Shown here: piece after piece, positions 23,080-34,690 of the stretch
How positions within the stretch are numbered: position 1 is the first letter of the stretch
Layout of the letters: every line of letters starts with the position of its first letter
Assembly: GCF_900497805.2 (NCBI RefSeq)
Contig: NW_020954610.1
Location: forward strand, 35,742,835 to 35,806,834
DNA from: Vombatus ursinus
Lineage: Eukaryota; Chordata; Mammalia; Diprotodontia; Vombatidae
Direction: 5' to 3'
Length of the DNA stretch: 64,000 nucleotides
The notes under the pieces: model-generated
Database searches by the model: none
Told to the model about the DNA's origin: nothing
What the model saw: only the letters and a program-made list of their open reading frames with translations
Program-made: the position numbers and the translations under genes

Positions 23080-23325
23080 GCATCAGTTAGGTGGTACAGT
23101 AGATAAATCACTGGGAGAGGATTCAGGAAGTTCTAATCTCAGATACTTTAGCTGTGTGACCCTAGGCAAGTCACTTAACCTCTCCCAAACTCAGTTTCCT
23201 CAACTATAAAGTGGGTATAATAATAGCAACTACTTTGTAGGGTTGTTGCAAAGAACAGTTGAGATAATATTTGTGAAAAAGCACTTAGCATATTGCCTTA
23301 CACATAGTAGACATTATATTAACAT
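23080..23325 (+). mobile_element. MIR/THER-type SINE
   Basis: 'agttaggtggtacagtagataaatcactggg', 'tgtgaccctaggcaagtcacttaacc', 'ggttgttgcaaagaacagttgagataatatttg', 'gcacttagcatattgcc'. Confidence 0.75.
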
Positions 23326-24029
23326 TTATTCCCTTTCCTTCCCTTTTCTTTCACTTTCCCTCTTTGTGCTCAGTGCTTGGGAGAATACTTCTCTACAACC
23401 AAAGCCATTTCTTGCTATGTCCCTTTCTCAGCAAAGCTGTGAGCTACTTCTTCACTGAATAGCTATTTCATCTTAACTGAAGTGTTCTCTTTTGCTTCTC
23501 TGCTGAATTCCAGCTGCTGCATAACCTCTTCCCCACAGTGAAATTCTAATAGCTCTTTACTGAGTTAGTTCCTGGCCTCGGGGATATTTCAGCACTTTTG
23601 AGAATCAGGCATTTAGCTGTACTGCAAGTACAGACAGTATCACAAGAGACCTCCAAGTCGAAAATGTCTCTTTTGACTGATGTTATTTCCAACTCTGTGG
23701 GGACAGTAGTCTGAATTTGGGGGAAGTATTGGCCCATTTAGATTTGTACCAAACACTAACTTTTGTAGAAACTCACTAGCAGCTACAAGAAAAACAAGCA
23801 TGGTCTCCAAAACCTGTGTACTTTCATTTTCTGTTTTTAGAACTCCCTTAGAACTTCCACTGAATATTTGAATTGAGTTGAATAAATCCCTCTCATATCT
23901 CATCAGGCCTCTGGCAACATTTTCCAGCACCATGCAGATGACCCTAAAGCTTTACTCTAGCAATACTGGAAGAGTAGGAGCCGATTATCTTTGACCTGCC
24001 TCCTATAACCACTCCCAAATTACTCCTCT

Positions 24030-24250
24030 CTCTTAGAAAAGTAATCATATTGCCTTATAATTGTATAGTGTCTTCATTCCTAAAGATATAAAATGCTTTC
24101 ACAATTAGTAATCTTCCAATTTTACCTTCCCCAAATCCTTGTGATATTGATAGCAATATTTGTATTTTACTGAAGAGAACGTAAGACAGAGAGAATTTGT
24201 CCGAAGTTATCTAATGGAAGAGCCAGGGCTAGAACCCAAGCTTTCAAATG
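24030..24250 (-). mobile_element. MIR-type SINE remnant
   Basis: 'tattttactgaagagaacgtaagacagagagaatttgtccgaag' and 'agccagggctagaacccaagc', a decayed reverse-oriented copy. Confidence 0.5.
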
Positions 24251-25313
24251 TCCAGATGGATGTTCATTCCCCTAAGTTTGAATCATCAGATCAAACATTT
24301 GGAGGCAAAATCCTTTTTGGGTTTTGGCAATAAGCAAAACATTTTAGGGACCTATTTAATTATTTTGTGGATAAATCCCTAGAGTCCCTGAAAGTGGCTG
24401 ATTTGATGGCCAAACTTCCTCATTTCTGAGTAACTTGCGGAGCTTGTAGCTACTCATGTGTAAGTATAGAGTAAAAGGAGCATATATGTCGCTGTTAATT
24501 CTGTTTACAAAGAGTTGCCCTCGGTGTAATTTATTGTAGTGCTTGTATTTGCAGCACTGCTTCTGCCAATGAGTTCCAGCCATAAGCCAACTCAGTAGCA
24601 AGCTGTCAGGAGCCTAGTTCACAAGAAAAAAGATTCAAACCGGTTTGGATTATCAACATCAAAAGAGTAAAAAATAATTTTTTTTTAAAAAAAGAGTCAA
24701 ATCAGTTAGGATGTTTCAATAGAACTAACACGGTATAGGGAAATGGTAAAATTGATGGATTTTGTCAAAGCTAAGACTGAATGTATGGTTGGCTAGATAG
24801 TCACCAAGTAATCAGTTATACCCTCTCATTTGTCACTTTAAAAGTACACAACTTCTACAAAGTTGCCTTTAAAAAATTATGCAACAGATACTACCTTTGT
24901 TAAGCCTCAGAGTACTTAATAAAACAATCGAGCCTGCATCGGTATCACCTAACACACTTTCCCACCAGAAGGTCACAGAAAAATCGTAAAGAACAAATAG
25001 CCCACACCTTATTAGCTAGGAAGTTAAAAACCAAACCAATACTTAATAAATTAAATATTAATCCTGACTTCAGGAGAGTGGATATGTGTAGACAATTTAG
25101 GTAAATACCTCACATGTTGTTCTATGGTGATACTTTGTCTTCCTAGAATACCTGGAAGCCTCTGAAAACTAGTTGTGAAGAAACTCTGTGCTTATCAAAA
25201 AGAAAAGCTGGCCAGTCCTGGAAAGGGATTTGGTACACTGTGGATAGGTGTTTATACCTGCAACTCTCAAGTGAAAGCTAGTGCGTATTATTGGTTACTA
25301 GCTGGGACAAGAG

Positions 25314-25562
25314 GGGCAGCTATGTGGTACAATGGGTAGAGTGTCAGCCCTGTAGTCAGGAGGACCCGAGTTCAAATCCATCCTCAGACACTTACTAGCT
25401 GTGTGATTTGGGGTAAGTCACTTAACCCTGTTTGCCTCAGTTTCCTCATCTGTAAAATGAACTGGAGAAGGAAATGTTAAACCACTTCAGTATCTTTGCC
25501 AAGAAAACCCCAAATGGGGTCGGTCACGAAGAGTCAAACACAACTAATTGACTACACAACAA
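25314..25562 (+). mobile_element. tRNA-derived SINE, long type
   Basis: Head GGGGCAGCTATGTGGTACAA, full middle, and tail AAATGGGGTCGGTCACGAAG followed by a CAACA-rich end. The GGTC of the tail is duplicated. Confidence 0.9.
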
Positions 25563-26284
25563 ACTCAGACACGGGCCTACAACCCTGTGTAGATGCCTTA
25601 ATATTCTTCCAATATTCCTAAGCCTGTTACTGGAAAATATATTTTGTGCAAAGGGGAAAAAAAACAAACAAACTTGATCTTGTTCCTAGCTGAAATCCCT
25701 CCCTATGATAAAATGCATCCTTTTCTAAGAGAATGCATTACTATACTTCTAATTCTGGTGGTCTCTTTGGAGACCACATTTTTTTTTTCAATTATTTTAT
25801 ATTGCTGAAATAGTTGATTGAATGATTATACCACTTTAAAAAAATAAGAAGACAGGCTTCAGATTTCTTAAAATGAGTAAGAAGAACTGAACTCAAGTAT
25901 CTCTGAGTGGATAAAGAAGGGTCAACAGCTGTTTTCTGAGCATATGCTGAGCAATTCCCTTAAACCTCTAAAGTACTAAAAGGCAAATATATTGGTTAAA
26001 AATTGCTCAAGCCTGATAAAATTGCTAGTGGTATTAGCGGCCAGCTATCAAATAAAGTGAAGAGAAATTATATGAAGACCTTGTGTACCATATTGGAGCA
26101 GTATCAATCTCACATCAGTCCTGATATTAAAACTGTATATCATCCCCTCTCATTTGCGTGCTCTCTGGACATAAAATAACACAATAATTTTACCCAGTTC
26201 TTAAATTAATCCTTCTTCTACCCCCCCTCCTTTTTTCAGTTACAGTAATCATTTCCTCCTTCCCTGAGGACAGACGGAACTTAC

Positions 26285-26427
26285 GTTCTGATGACAATCA
26301 AGAAGCTGTATCCAATGCACATGATTCCCACCAGAAAGTAGGAGAGAGGCATCCTGAAATTCATGGCTCCAATTGTCCGTTTATTGTCGTAATAGCCATA
26401 AAAGAGGACAGAATATTGTGCCATACC
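26285..26427 (-). CDS. TMC1: TMC1 exon: TM2
   Basis: The exon is 143 nt: 47 codons plus two bases, and the next exon supplies the third base of the threonine codon. The product starts [20 protein letters not shown], continues [20 protein letters not shown] and ends SFLIVIR. The hydrophobic run from PLSYF to IVI is TM2. Human TMC1 has TIGWMNFRLPLSYF in the middle, so this protein carries A where human has W. The human W is from memory. The acceptor is gttttag and the donor is GTAAGT. Confidence 0.95.
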
Positions 26428-26714
26428 CTAAAACCCAAGGAGAAAGAGGCCTGAAAGGAGTATCATTAAAAGCAAAAGAGAACAACAAAACATTTATTTT
26501 CAAACTTGGGTTATGACTCAGGGCATGAAAGCCATTGTTTTTCTTTGGAGAATGAATAGTTTGGCTGCCTAGCTGATTGGCAACATTAACGTATTCAAAA
26601 TTAAAGCATTTATAAGCAGATACAAGTTTTGTTATTGCTGTTGTTTTTTCAGGCAGAGAGACCTGTTCAGCTGAAAATATAAGACCATTCCCATAGCACT
26701 ATTACATTGATCAA

Positions 26715-26884
26715 GCAAGCCATCAATCAACAAACACTTATTAAAGCCTACTGTATGCCAGGCACTGTGCTAGGCATTGGGGATAAGAAGACAGAAATGA
26801 AAGAATGCCTGTCCTCAAAGAAGATCACATTCTGTTGGTAGAAACAATACATGCATATATTAATATATAAAGAGAAGATAATGA
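26715..26884 (+). mobile_element. L2 fragment
   Basis: CAAACACTTATTAAAGCCTA, 'tgtatgccaggcactgtgctaggcattggggat'. It runs straight into the SINE at 26885. Confidence 0.72.
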
Positions 26885-27118
26885 TTGCGCAGTAGAGAGA
26901 GCACCAGGCCTGGAGTCAGGAAGACCTGAGTTCAAATCTGGCCACTTACTAGCTGTGTGACCCTGGGTAAGTCATTTAACCCTGTTTGCCTCAGTTTCCT
27001 CATCTGTCAAATGAGCTGGAGGAGAAAATGACAAAACACTCCAGAATCTTTGCTAAGAAAACCCCAAATGGGGTCACAAAGAGTCAGACACCAATGAAAT
27101 GACTGAATGACAACAACA
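26885..27118 (+). mobile_element. tRNA-derived SINE, long type, head shortened
   Basis: It begins inside the head (GCGCAGTAGAGAGAGCACCA) directly after an L2 fragment, then continues through to CCCCAAATGGGGTCACAAAG and a CAACAACAG end. Confidence 0.88.
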
Positions 27119-27769
27119 GCAAAGAGTACTACATCTGGTCAGAGTCTGAAAAGGCTTTATGTAGAAGGTGCTTTTGAGTGTTTGTTCACTAGTAGAAGTA
27201 CAGTATTGTAAGTGAAAGATGAGACCACTTCCTCCAAAGTCTACAACCTCATTCCTAGTCACCTAGCTAGTCAGTCACCTGGAGTCCTGAGATGTGACTT
27301 GTATATTCTCACTAAGGCACATTGATTATATTAATTCAGTCCCAAGCAGGATGGGTGACATTTGGGTGTCTTTCATTTTTTCTCTTCCTCAAGATATGAA
27401 AATGAACATATTAACTTATTTCTTCCAATTCAATTTTTCATCATTAATTCATTCAATCAGTAAAAACAAAAATTTATTTTGCAAGATACTAGACTGAGAA
27501 GGATTTTTTAAAAAAGTAAATCCAAAATAAGCCCTATCTTCCACTGAACTTACAATTTGGCAAGCCAGGATTAAGATATATGCAGAAGTATAGTGACGTG
27601 AGCAAAGGACAATGCAGAGTTTTTCCCACTACCCAAATCAACTGGAATTTTGAGAAACATGACTATCCTCCTATATTCCCAGTATCAAACCTCAGAATCA
27701 TTTGTAACCCTTCCTGCATTTAAAACATTACCAAATTCCAGTGCTTATTTCTCAAAAATACCTCTTTAA

Positions 27770-27806
27770 AACACACACACACACACACACACACAGATTG
27801 AGAGAA

Positions 27807-27837
<31 letters not shown>

Positions 27838-27847
27838 CAGAGACAGA

Positions 27848-27900
<53 letters not shown>
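27770..27900. repeat. Compound (CA)n-(GA)n microsatellite
   Basis: About 13 CA units followed by GA/GACA units over about 100 bp. Confidence 0.95.
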
Positions 27901-27902
<2 letters not shown>

Positions 27903-28469
27903 TACTGGCCAGTCTGTATCCAAACTAAAATACCTGATGCGTATCCATCCAACTTTTACTTAAATACCTCTTGTCTTATGTTAGGTTAACTCTGTTAGAA
28001 GTTTCCGTTTTTCTTTCATCAAGCTTAATATGCCTCTTTATAACTTTAACCTATTGCTTCTATTTCTATTCTCTGCATCTAAGAAGAACAAGTATGATTC
28101 TCCTTGTCCATGAAAACCCTTGCAGTATTTGAAGAAAGCTCTTATGTCTTCCTCTGCCCCCAACCAAGTCTTCCCTTTTCTAGGCTAAACATTCCTAGCC
28201 ACTTAGTATGGGGGAGAAGAAGAGGGGATGTGTGGAAAAATAAGGAAAATAAACCCAAAAAGCTGGTAACATAGAAGATAAATTTGCTTCCCTTTACAAT
28301 TTTGCCTCAGGCCAACCTTGATTTGTTCAAGCAGCCTAGAATAGGTCCCAAAATATATCACTTTCCATAGACTGTTGCCATTACCACCACTATGTTTTCT
28401 TTCCTTCTCTTAGTTAAATCTAATGCTGCATAGGTATTGAAAATAATCTTGAGACAAAGTAGAAATTAT

Positions 28470-28610
28470 GAGCGGGGATTCTAGACCTGGGGGTCTATAA
28501 ATTTCTTTCTTAAAAATATCTTGATAACTGCATTTCAATATAATTGGTTACCTTTGTGGTCCTATGTATTTTATTTTATGTGTTTAAGAACTTCTCCTCC
28601 ACCCCTGCAA
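28470..28610. mobile_element. hAT-like MITE fragment
   Basis: 'gataactgcatttcaatataattggttacctttgtggtcctatgtattttattttatgtgtttaa' matches 36262-36444 and 62733-62940. Only part of the element remains. Confidence 0.55.
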
Positions 28611-29885
28611 AGTTCACAGGCTTCAACAAATTTCTAAAGGTGTCCATAACACCAAAAAAAAAAAAAAAGGTTAAAATTGAAGCTGAATAAAGAATTATCA
28701 GAATTATCAAAAAGTTTTAACTTCTGAAGGGTAAGTGTAGGCCAAATCTCAGGGAAAATCATGGAAAGGTAATTGGTTACTATAGTGACTCACAGGCGAG
28801 TTATAGCTTCCTATTTTAACTAATTATTCATCATAGTACCCTAAGATCGTACATCTACACTTAGAAAGGGTCTCAGAGGCTACCTAATCCAACCTCATTT
28901 TACAGATAAGGAAACTGAAATCCAGTGAGGTTAAGTTCCTAGGTAGTAAGCATCACAGGTATGATTTGATTCCATAGTGTCTTTTCCATTATTTCAAATT
29001 TTTTATGAAATGCTAATCTCAATTGCTTCTAAACTGATGAGAGAATGTATGTGTTAAATTTTGCACCCTCTAAAGGTCAGTATCCTATGTAAAAGTACCA
29101 GTGGCCCCACCCTCATTAAAGGTTCTACCATAAACATATATTCGGTGAACCACAATTTTCTTCTCTCTATCAGTCTTTTATATTGTGACTGTTCTTTTTA
29201 TCAAAAAACCTTCATAAGATCATAACAATAATAACTGATATTTTATAGGAATTTTCCCCCAGAGCTCTTCAAATCATTGAATTCAAATTCAATCAATATA
29301 CTTCACCTAAGCACAGAACTAGCCCTGTTAAAAAAAAAATTAAAAAGTTCTAAAATGAGTTGAATTAAATTGTGACAGATTGAGCATAAAATGATTTTGA
29401 AACCACTGTTTACTCTAAATCCATATAAAAATCAAGTCACTTCTACAGTTTGAAAAGGATTCAGAATTTGATGGTGGTTGCTACCTAATGACATTGGCAA
29501 AGCTGTATATTATGTACAAAAACATATACGGACAGGTACAGACCATATCATACTGAAGCAAGCAGTTTCATAAACTCTACTATATGTATGAATGTAATTG
29601 TTGCCCAAAGTATGTAGACTTTCCCAGTAGGCCATCACAAAGTTAAAAAAGATTCATTCATGGTGCTATGTTATTGAACACAATGGAAAATTACAGAAAT
29701 ACGAAGAACAATAAATTTGAAGAAAAAGGAAATATGGAAAAGACTTGTGAATGATGGAAAGTAAACTCACCATTACCAGAGCAGCGTATATGTAGACTAT
29801 AATTACATTTTGAAGAAAAGAAAACTAAGTGAAAAGCAACAGAGTTTCAGAGAGATTTAGAAGAAAACCCAAAGTAGCCAAAGTA

Positions 29886-29966
29886 AGCGTGTGTGTGTGT
29901 GTGTGTGGGGGGGGGTGTGTGTGTGTGTGGTGTGTGTGTGTGTGTGTGTGGTATGTGTGTGTGTGT
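29886..29966. repeat. (GT)n microsatellite
   Basis: GT units broken by a G run, next to the SINE at 29958. Confidence 0.95.
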
Positions 29967-30096
29967 TTATTGGAGGCAATTTGGGTTAAGTGACTTGCCC
30001 AGGGTCATACTCCTAAGTATCTGAAGCCAGATTTGAATTCAGGTTTTCCCGATTATAATGACAGTGTTCAATCCACTGTGCCACCTAGCTGCCCAA
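29958..30096 (-). mobile_element. tRNA-derived SINE, short type, beside a GT tract
   Basis: On the plus strand it ends CCACCTAGCTGCCC, the reverse of the head. The A-tail end adjoins the (GT)n tract at 29886-29966, so that tract may have grown at the insertion point. Confidence 0.85.
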
Positions 30097-30864
30097 AAAC
30101 ATATGTAATTTTTAAATTTATGTTGCTAAGATGTGCAGTATAATATTTGTGGAGGCTTTCTCCCATATCTAATTAAGATATAAATTGTTTAAATACAGAT
30201 TTTTCTTCTAGAGTTCTACCTCATGCTTGATTATATTATTGGCTAATTGTTACTGGTTTTAAATATCAAGTTTAAAGTAACAATAATAATCATAATTTCT
30301 CTAAGAAGATTCATTCATGGTCTAGCCAACTAAATGTAACTATCCTCAAGTGATCACCTCTGGGGAGGATTTGTTATTTTATAAAGATGAACATACCAGC
30401 CACCAACACAGATCAAATGCCCTTAATAAACCTTGGTAAATGGTCTTCGTGAGTAACATTGGGGCAAAAAAATCCATCACCCTATAATTAACTTGGTTAT
30501 AAACCTCTTCAACCTTAGCAGTATATAGTAAGCCAGACCTTTATAAAACTTCACTTCAATTAATTTAGAGGTCTGCCATGATGGCTTTCACAACGTGGCT
30601 CAATTCAAGCATAAAAGTAAATCTCTCCTTCATGAAGGCAGTGATAATTACAAGTCTTTAAAAAATGTTTTTTCTTTGTATTGCAATTTATTCTTTTGAT
30701 TAATCAATAATATGGATTAGACAGAGTCTGAATTCATGTTTATCTTTGTACCACCTATGAAAACAAGGGTTTGTAAGCAAAGAAATGTAAAGGTATTTTA
30801 AGATAAACGTTTAACTTAATTAAGAAAAGGAATGTAAGGGGGAAGAAAAGATTTCATAACATCT

Positions 30865-31245
30865 TTCCTTCATACATTTACTATCTGTGCCAATTTGGCA
30901 AGTCAATTCACCTCTTACAGACTCAGTTTCCTCTTCTGTAAAATGAAGGATTAGATTGGATGACCTTTAATGCCTTATCCAACTCTAAATCTATGATCCT
31001 ATGTTCAGTTAAATGGCAGGTAGACAGAGCAGTTAATAGAGTATTGTACGTTGAGTCAGGTAGGCCTGAGGGCAAATCCAGCATCAGACATTTACTAGCA
31101 ATGAGACCCTGAACAAGTTACTTAATCTCTGCCTCAGTTTCCTCATGTGCAAAACAGGGATAATAATGGCACCTACTTCTCAGGGTTTTTATGAATATAA
31201 AATGAGATAATATTTGTGCATTGCTTTTCAACCCTTAAAGTGCCA
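30865..31245 (+). mobile_element. Two MIR/THER-type SINEs in a row
   Basis: First copy: 'ggcaagtcaattcacctcttacagactcagtttcc' to 'ccaactctaaatctatgatcc'. Second copy: 'agttaatagagtattg', 'gagaccctgaacaagttac', 'aaaatgagataatatttgtgcattgc'. A TA/TG tract follows. Confidence 0.7.
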
Positions 31246-31295
31246 TATAAATGGATATATATGTATATATATATGTATATATATATGTATATATA

Positions 31296-31327
<32 letters not shown>

Positions 31328-31362
31328 CACACACACATACATATATATGTATGTATGTATAT
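31246..31362. repeat. (TA)n/(TG)n microsatellite
   Basis: Alternating TATATG, TG and CA units after a MIR-type SINE tail. Confidence 0.95.
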
Positions 31363-31569
31363 TACTGAAGATGGTTAGTTACCTGGATTTATTTCAGCTT
31401 CATCTATACAACTTTAATAGACCAGAAGTGGGCCCACAAAATCAAGGCAGAAACATTCAAAACCACTTTACTTCTCATAATGACCTGCACATCAGATTGT
31501 TTGACCATTCTAACAAAAGACAAATAGGAAAAGCTTTGGGGGCTGAGTTGTTTATGGTGAAGTGAAACA

Positions 31570-33475
31570 AAATTGGGTAGGAAAAGGTTAAAAGGAGAAA
31601 TTGTCTTATAAAAATGGGGCATGAAAATAAGAACTAATACAGAGGAAGCAGGTAGGGGTGGAGGGCTAGTAATATTGGAACCTTCCTCTCATCTGGGTTG
31701 AAGAGGGAAAAAATTATACATTTGAAGAGGTTTAGAAGTCTTCTGAATTTTTAGAGAGGTGAAAAAACTGGGGGATAGAATGGGGGAGGGACTTTTAGAA
31801 AGGTGTATAGATTAAGTTTAGGAGAGTACAGCGAATAGATAAGGGAGGGATTTTTAGAAGGTGGGCAAAACATTGTGTCAGAATACAGTCGCACAAGTAC
31901 AAAATATAATAGTTAGAATAGGAGATCTATGTGGCAGAGAAGTGAGAGACAGGTTGAAAAGGCAGGTTGGAATGAGACGAGACAGGACCTTGATTATCAG
32001 GCTGAGAACTAGCATTTTTCCCAAATGAATTTCTTTTGCATTTACACAGATCTTTCTTCTTTAAGGTAATTCCATTCAGCTCCACAAACCTGTATTATTC
32101 TTATTATACCAAAGGCACAGGTAATAAAGAGTTCATATTTCAAAAAAAAAAAGAAAAAAAAAGAAGGTGGGCAAAACAAAGAATAAGAGGGTAAGGGGAG
32201 AAGATAAGGTAACAGCGATAGGGTAAAAAGAGAAACTAAGAAGGAAAATAGTGAGTAAAAATAAGATGGAGGGAAATTCACAAATAGTAATAATAACTTT
32301 GAATGTGAATGAAATGAACTCACCTATAAAACAGTAATGGATAGCAGAATAGATTAAAAATCAGAATCCAACAATATGTTGTTTACAAGAAACACATTTA
32401 AAAAATGAGATACACATAGAGTTAAAATGAAAGGTTAGAACAGAATTTATCATGGTTCAGCTGATGCAAAAGAGGCAGGGGTAGTAATTATGATCTTAGA
32501 CAAAATTATAGCTAAAATAGATTTAATTAAAATAGATAAACAGGGTAACTACATTTTGATTTTTAAAATGGTACCACAGATAATGAAACAATATAATACT
32601 GAACCTCTACACCAAATACTATAGCATCAAAAATTTTTAAAGAGAAGTAAAATAAATTACAGGTGGAGATAAATAGTAGTACTATAATAATAGGGACTTT
32701 AATTTTCCCCTCTCAGAACTAGATAAATCTAAACAAAAAATAAATAAGAAAGAAGTTAAGGAAGTGAATAGAATTTTAAATAAACTAGATATGATAGATA
32801 TCTGGAGAGATTTGAATAGAAAAAGAAAGGAATACACTTTTTCTCAGTGGTTCATGGTACCTTTACAAAGATTGGCCATATATTAGTACTTAAAATTTTT
32901 ATATTTAAAAGTAGAAAAGCAGAAATATTAGAAATATCTTTTTCAGATCATAATGCAATAAAAATTATATTTAAAAAAGGACCAAGGAAATAGATTAAAA
33001 ATTAATTGGAGATTTAGCAACCTAATCTTAAAGAATGACTGGGTTAAAGAACAAATCATAGAAATAATTAGTAATTTCATTAAAAAGAATAACAATAATG
33101 AGACAACATATCAAAACCTATAGGATACAGTAAAAGCAGTGATTAGAGGAAAATTCATATCTCTAAATGATTCCATCAATAAATTAGAGAAAGAGCAGAC
33201 ATGAATTGGATATGCAATTAAAAAACTAATTAAAAATACCCAATTAAACACCAAATTGGAAATCCTAAAAATTAAAGGTAAGATTAATAAAATTGAGAGT
33301 AAAAAAAAATATTAATTAATAAATGAAACTAGGAGTCAGTTTTATGAAAAAATAAAAAATATATAAATAATTGTTTAATTTGATTTTAAAAAAAGGGAAG
33401 AAAATCAAATCAATAGTATTAAAAATAAAAAAGGTGAATATACTATTACCAATGGTGTCCCCCTACAAAAAAATT
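31570..33475 (+). mobile_element. L1 LINE, 5' part of ORF2 (decayed)
   Basis: From an ATG at 32266, conceptual translation gives MEGNSQIVIITLNVN, then NSPIK, and after in-frame stops NQNPTICCLQETHLKN. These are the hallmarks of the L1 ORF2 endonuclease (human L1 has ILTLNVNGLNSPIK and QETHL). Near 32944 the frame reads SDHNAIKI, the catalytic SDH block. The match continues past the endonuclease into the linker before the reverse transcriptase and stops near 33475; no reverse-transcriptase or 3' end follows. Upstream, 31570-31871 looks like the L1 sequence leading into ORF2. A retrocopy at 31873-32161 splits the element. It is an old, non-functional copy. Confidence 0.82.
31873..32161 (+). mobile_element. 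Polyadenylated retrocopy inserted in the L1
   Basis: A block of about 290 bp ends in an A-rich tail (from 32142) with AATAAA at 32123-32128, about 14 nt upstream. It is flanked by a perfect direct repeat AGAAGGTGGGCAAAAC (31856-31871 and 32162-32177), extendable by one A. The 5' break TTTTT|AGAA fits L1-endonuclease target choice. These are the marks of an mRNA or LINE transcript reinserted by L1 machinery. Its first ~120 bp resemble an L2 fragment (CAGGTTGGAATGAGACgaga...), so the source may be a 3' UTR carrying an L2 piece. I do not recognise the parent gene. Confidence 0.75.
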
Positions 33476-34424
33476 TCTGGCTTTTTATTTTCATTACTCT
33501 TCCCTTATGGGTGACAAGTGGGCCCTAATCCCATTTCACCTTTCTCTGTCACATCTTCATGGACTTCTTGATATCCTATGCTCTTGTGAGTGCATTCCCC
33601 CTACTCTGGGGTTCTCTTCCAGACAATGTCAACCTTTTCAGCATCAAGTGGTCCAAGTGGGGCCAAACAATATGCACAAGTAAGATCTGGAATACATACT
33701 TGGCATGGGTAAAAAAAGGAAAATAAAGAAGGGGAGAGTGAAAAGAGATGGAAAAGGGACAGAGAGGAGAAATAAGATTTAAAAAAAAAAGAGAAAGGCC
33801 CACCTTGTGTAGGTGGTAGACTTCATGTCCTTCTTGGAAATATTGGTTCCATTAGGTTATTGTGCTTATTCTGTACCTTGATTGGAGCCAGGACTAGAAA
33901 TTTCAGTGCCCAAGGAAAGCATTACAAAACAGCCCCAGGGCAAGCTGCATGAAATATGCTCTTATATTAACTTTTAAAATTAAATAAAATCAAGGTTGAA
34001 AGAGGTGGTGGAATAAGGCAGATAAAGTTGGGGAGGAGTTCTCAGGCCAAAAGGCAACTTTCTATTTTTAACAAATTATTCTTGCTCTCTGTTAAGCACA
34101 TTATTATTATTTTTTTTTTACTGCTACTAAATAAGTATCATCAGCACACTCTAAATGTTTTTGACCTGGGATTAAGCCTTGATCACCCTGCCCTGGTTAC
34201 GACTGATTATTTTCTTCTCTCAGAAACTAGGAACCTCTCTTAAAAAGTATGCTTATATCACTGCTCAAATCAGTGTGCTGCTCCCTTCTTTCCTTCAGAG
34301 CCAATGGTTTCTTGTGTTGAGCATTATTTAGATTTCAGAAGGTTAGAGAAGCAACATAGTGTAAAAGCATAAGATTTTAAGAGAGAAGACTTAGGTTTAA
34401 ATCCCAACTTTGTCATTTACCATA

Positions 34425-34427
34425 TAG

Positions 34428-34459
<32 letters not shown>

Positions 34460-34690
34460 TAATATTTACATATTGTTTGAAGGCTTTCAAAGTTCTTTAC
34501 ACATATTATCTCATTTGATCCTAATAACCCTGTTGCTGCTATTATGCCCATTTTGTATATGAGATGAGGTTGATAGAGGTTAATCAACTTGCTTAAGGTC
34601 ACACAGCTACAAAATCTCTGAGGAAAGATGTGAACTCAGTTATTCCAGATTCCAACTCTAGGACTCTATCCACTACACCAGTCTCCAGAC
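34425..34690 (-). mobile_element. MIR/THER-type SINE beside an ATA tract
   Basis: The (ATA)n tract at 34427-34459 leads into 'ttctttacacatattatctcatttgatcctaataacc', 'ttaaggtcacacagctac', 'aggactctatccactacacca', the reverse of the SINE order. Confidence 0.7.

Larger units (their letters stand above)
13292..26284. other. TMC1 intron, 12993 bp
   Basis: The longest complete intron here. Recognisable content: a SINE-like repeat (13635-13800), an L2 fragment (13885-14230), MIR-type SINE remnants (14870-15130, 15955-16120, 19205-19375, 20520-20675, 22690-22885, 23080-23320, 24030-24250), an hAT-like end (17440-17545), an L2 tail (18020-18155), T-rich and ATC/CT-rich simple tracts, and SINEs at 20284-20459 and 25314-25562. 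About 16130-17430, 20900-22690 and 24600-25300 hold nothing I can name. Confidence 0.8.

Noticed and set aside
27720-27989. Open frames with Ser-Leu or Arg-Glu runs
   Set aside because: They are translations of the CA/GA microsatellite.
31570-33475. The AT-rich block first considered as a host gene or retroviral pol region
   Set aside because: The QETHL and SDHNAIK motifs and the start MEGNSQIVIITLNVN identify the L1 ORF2 endonuclease.
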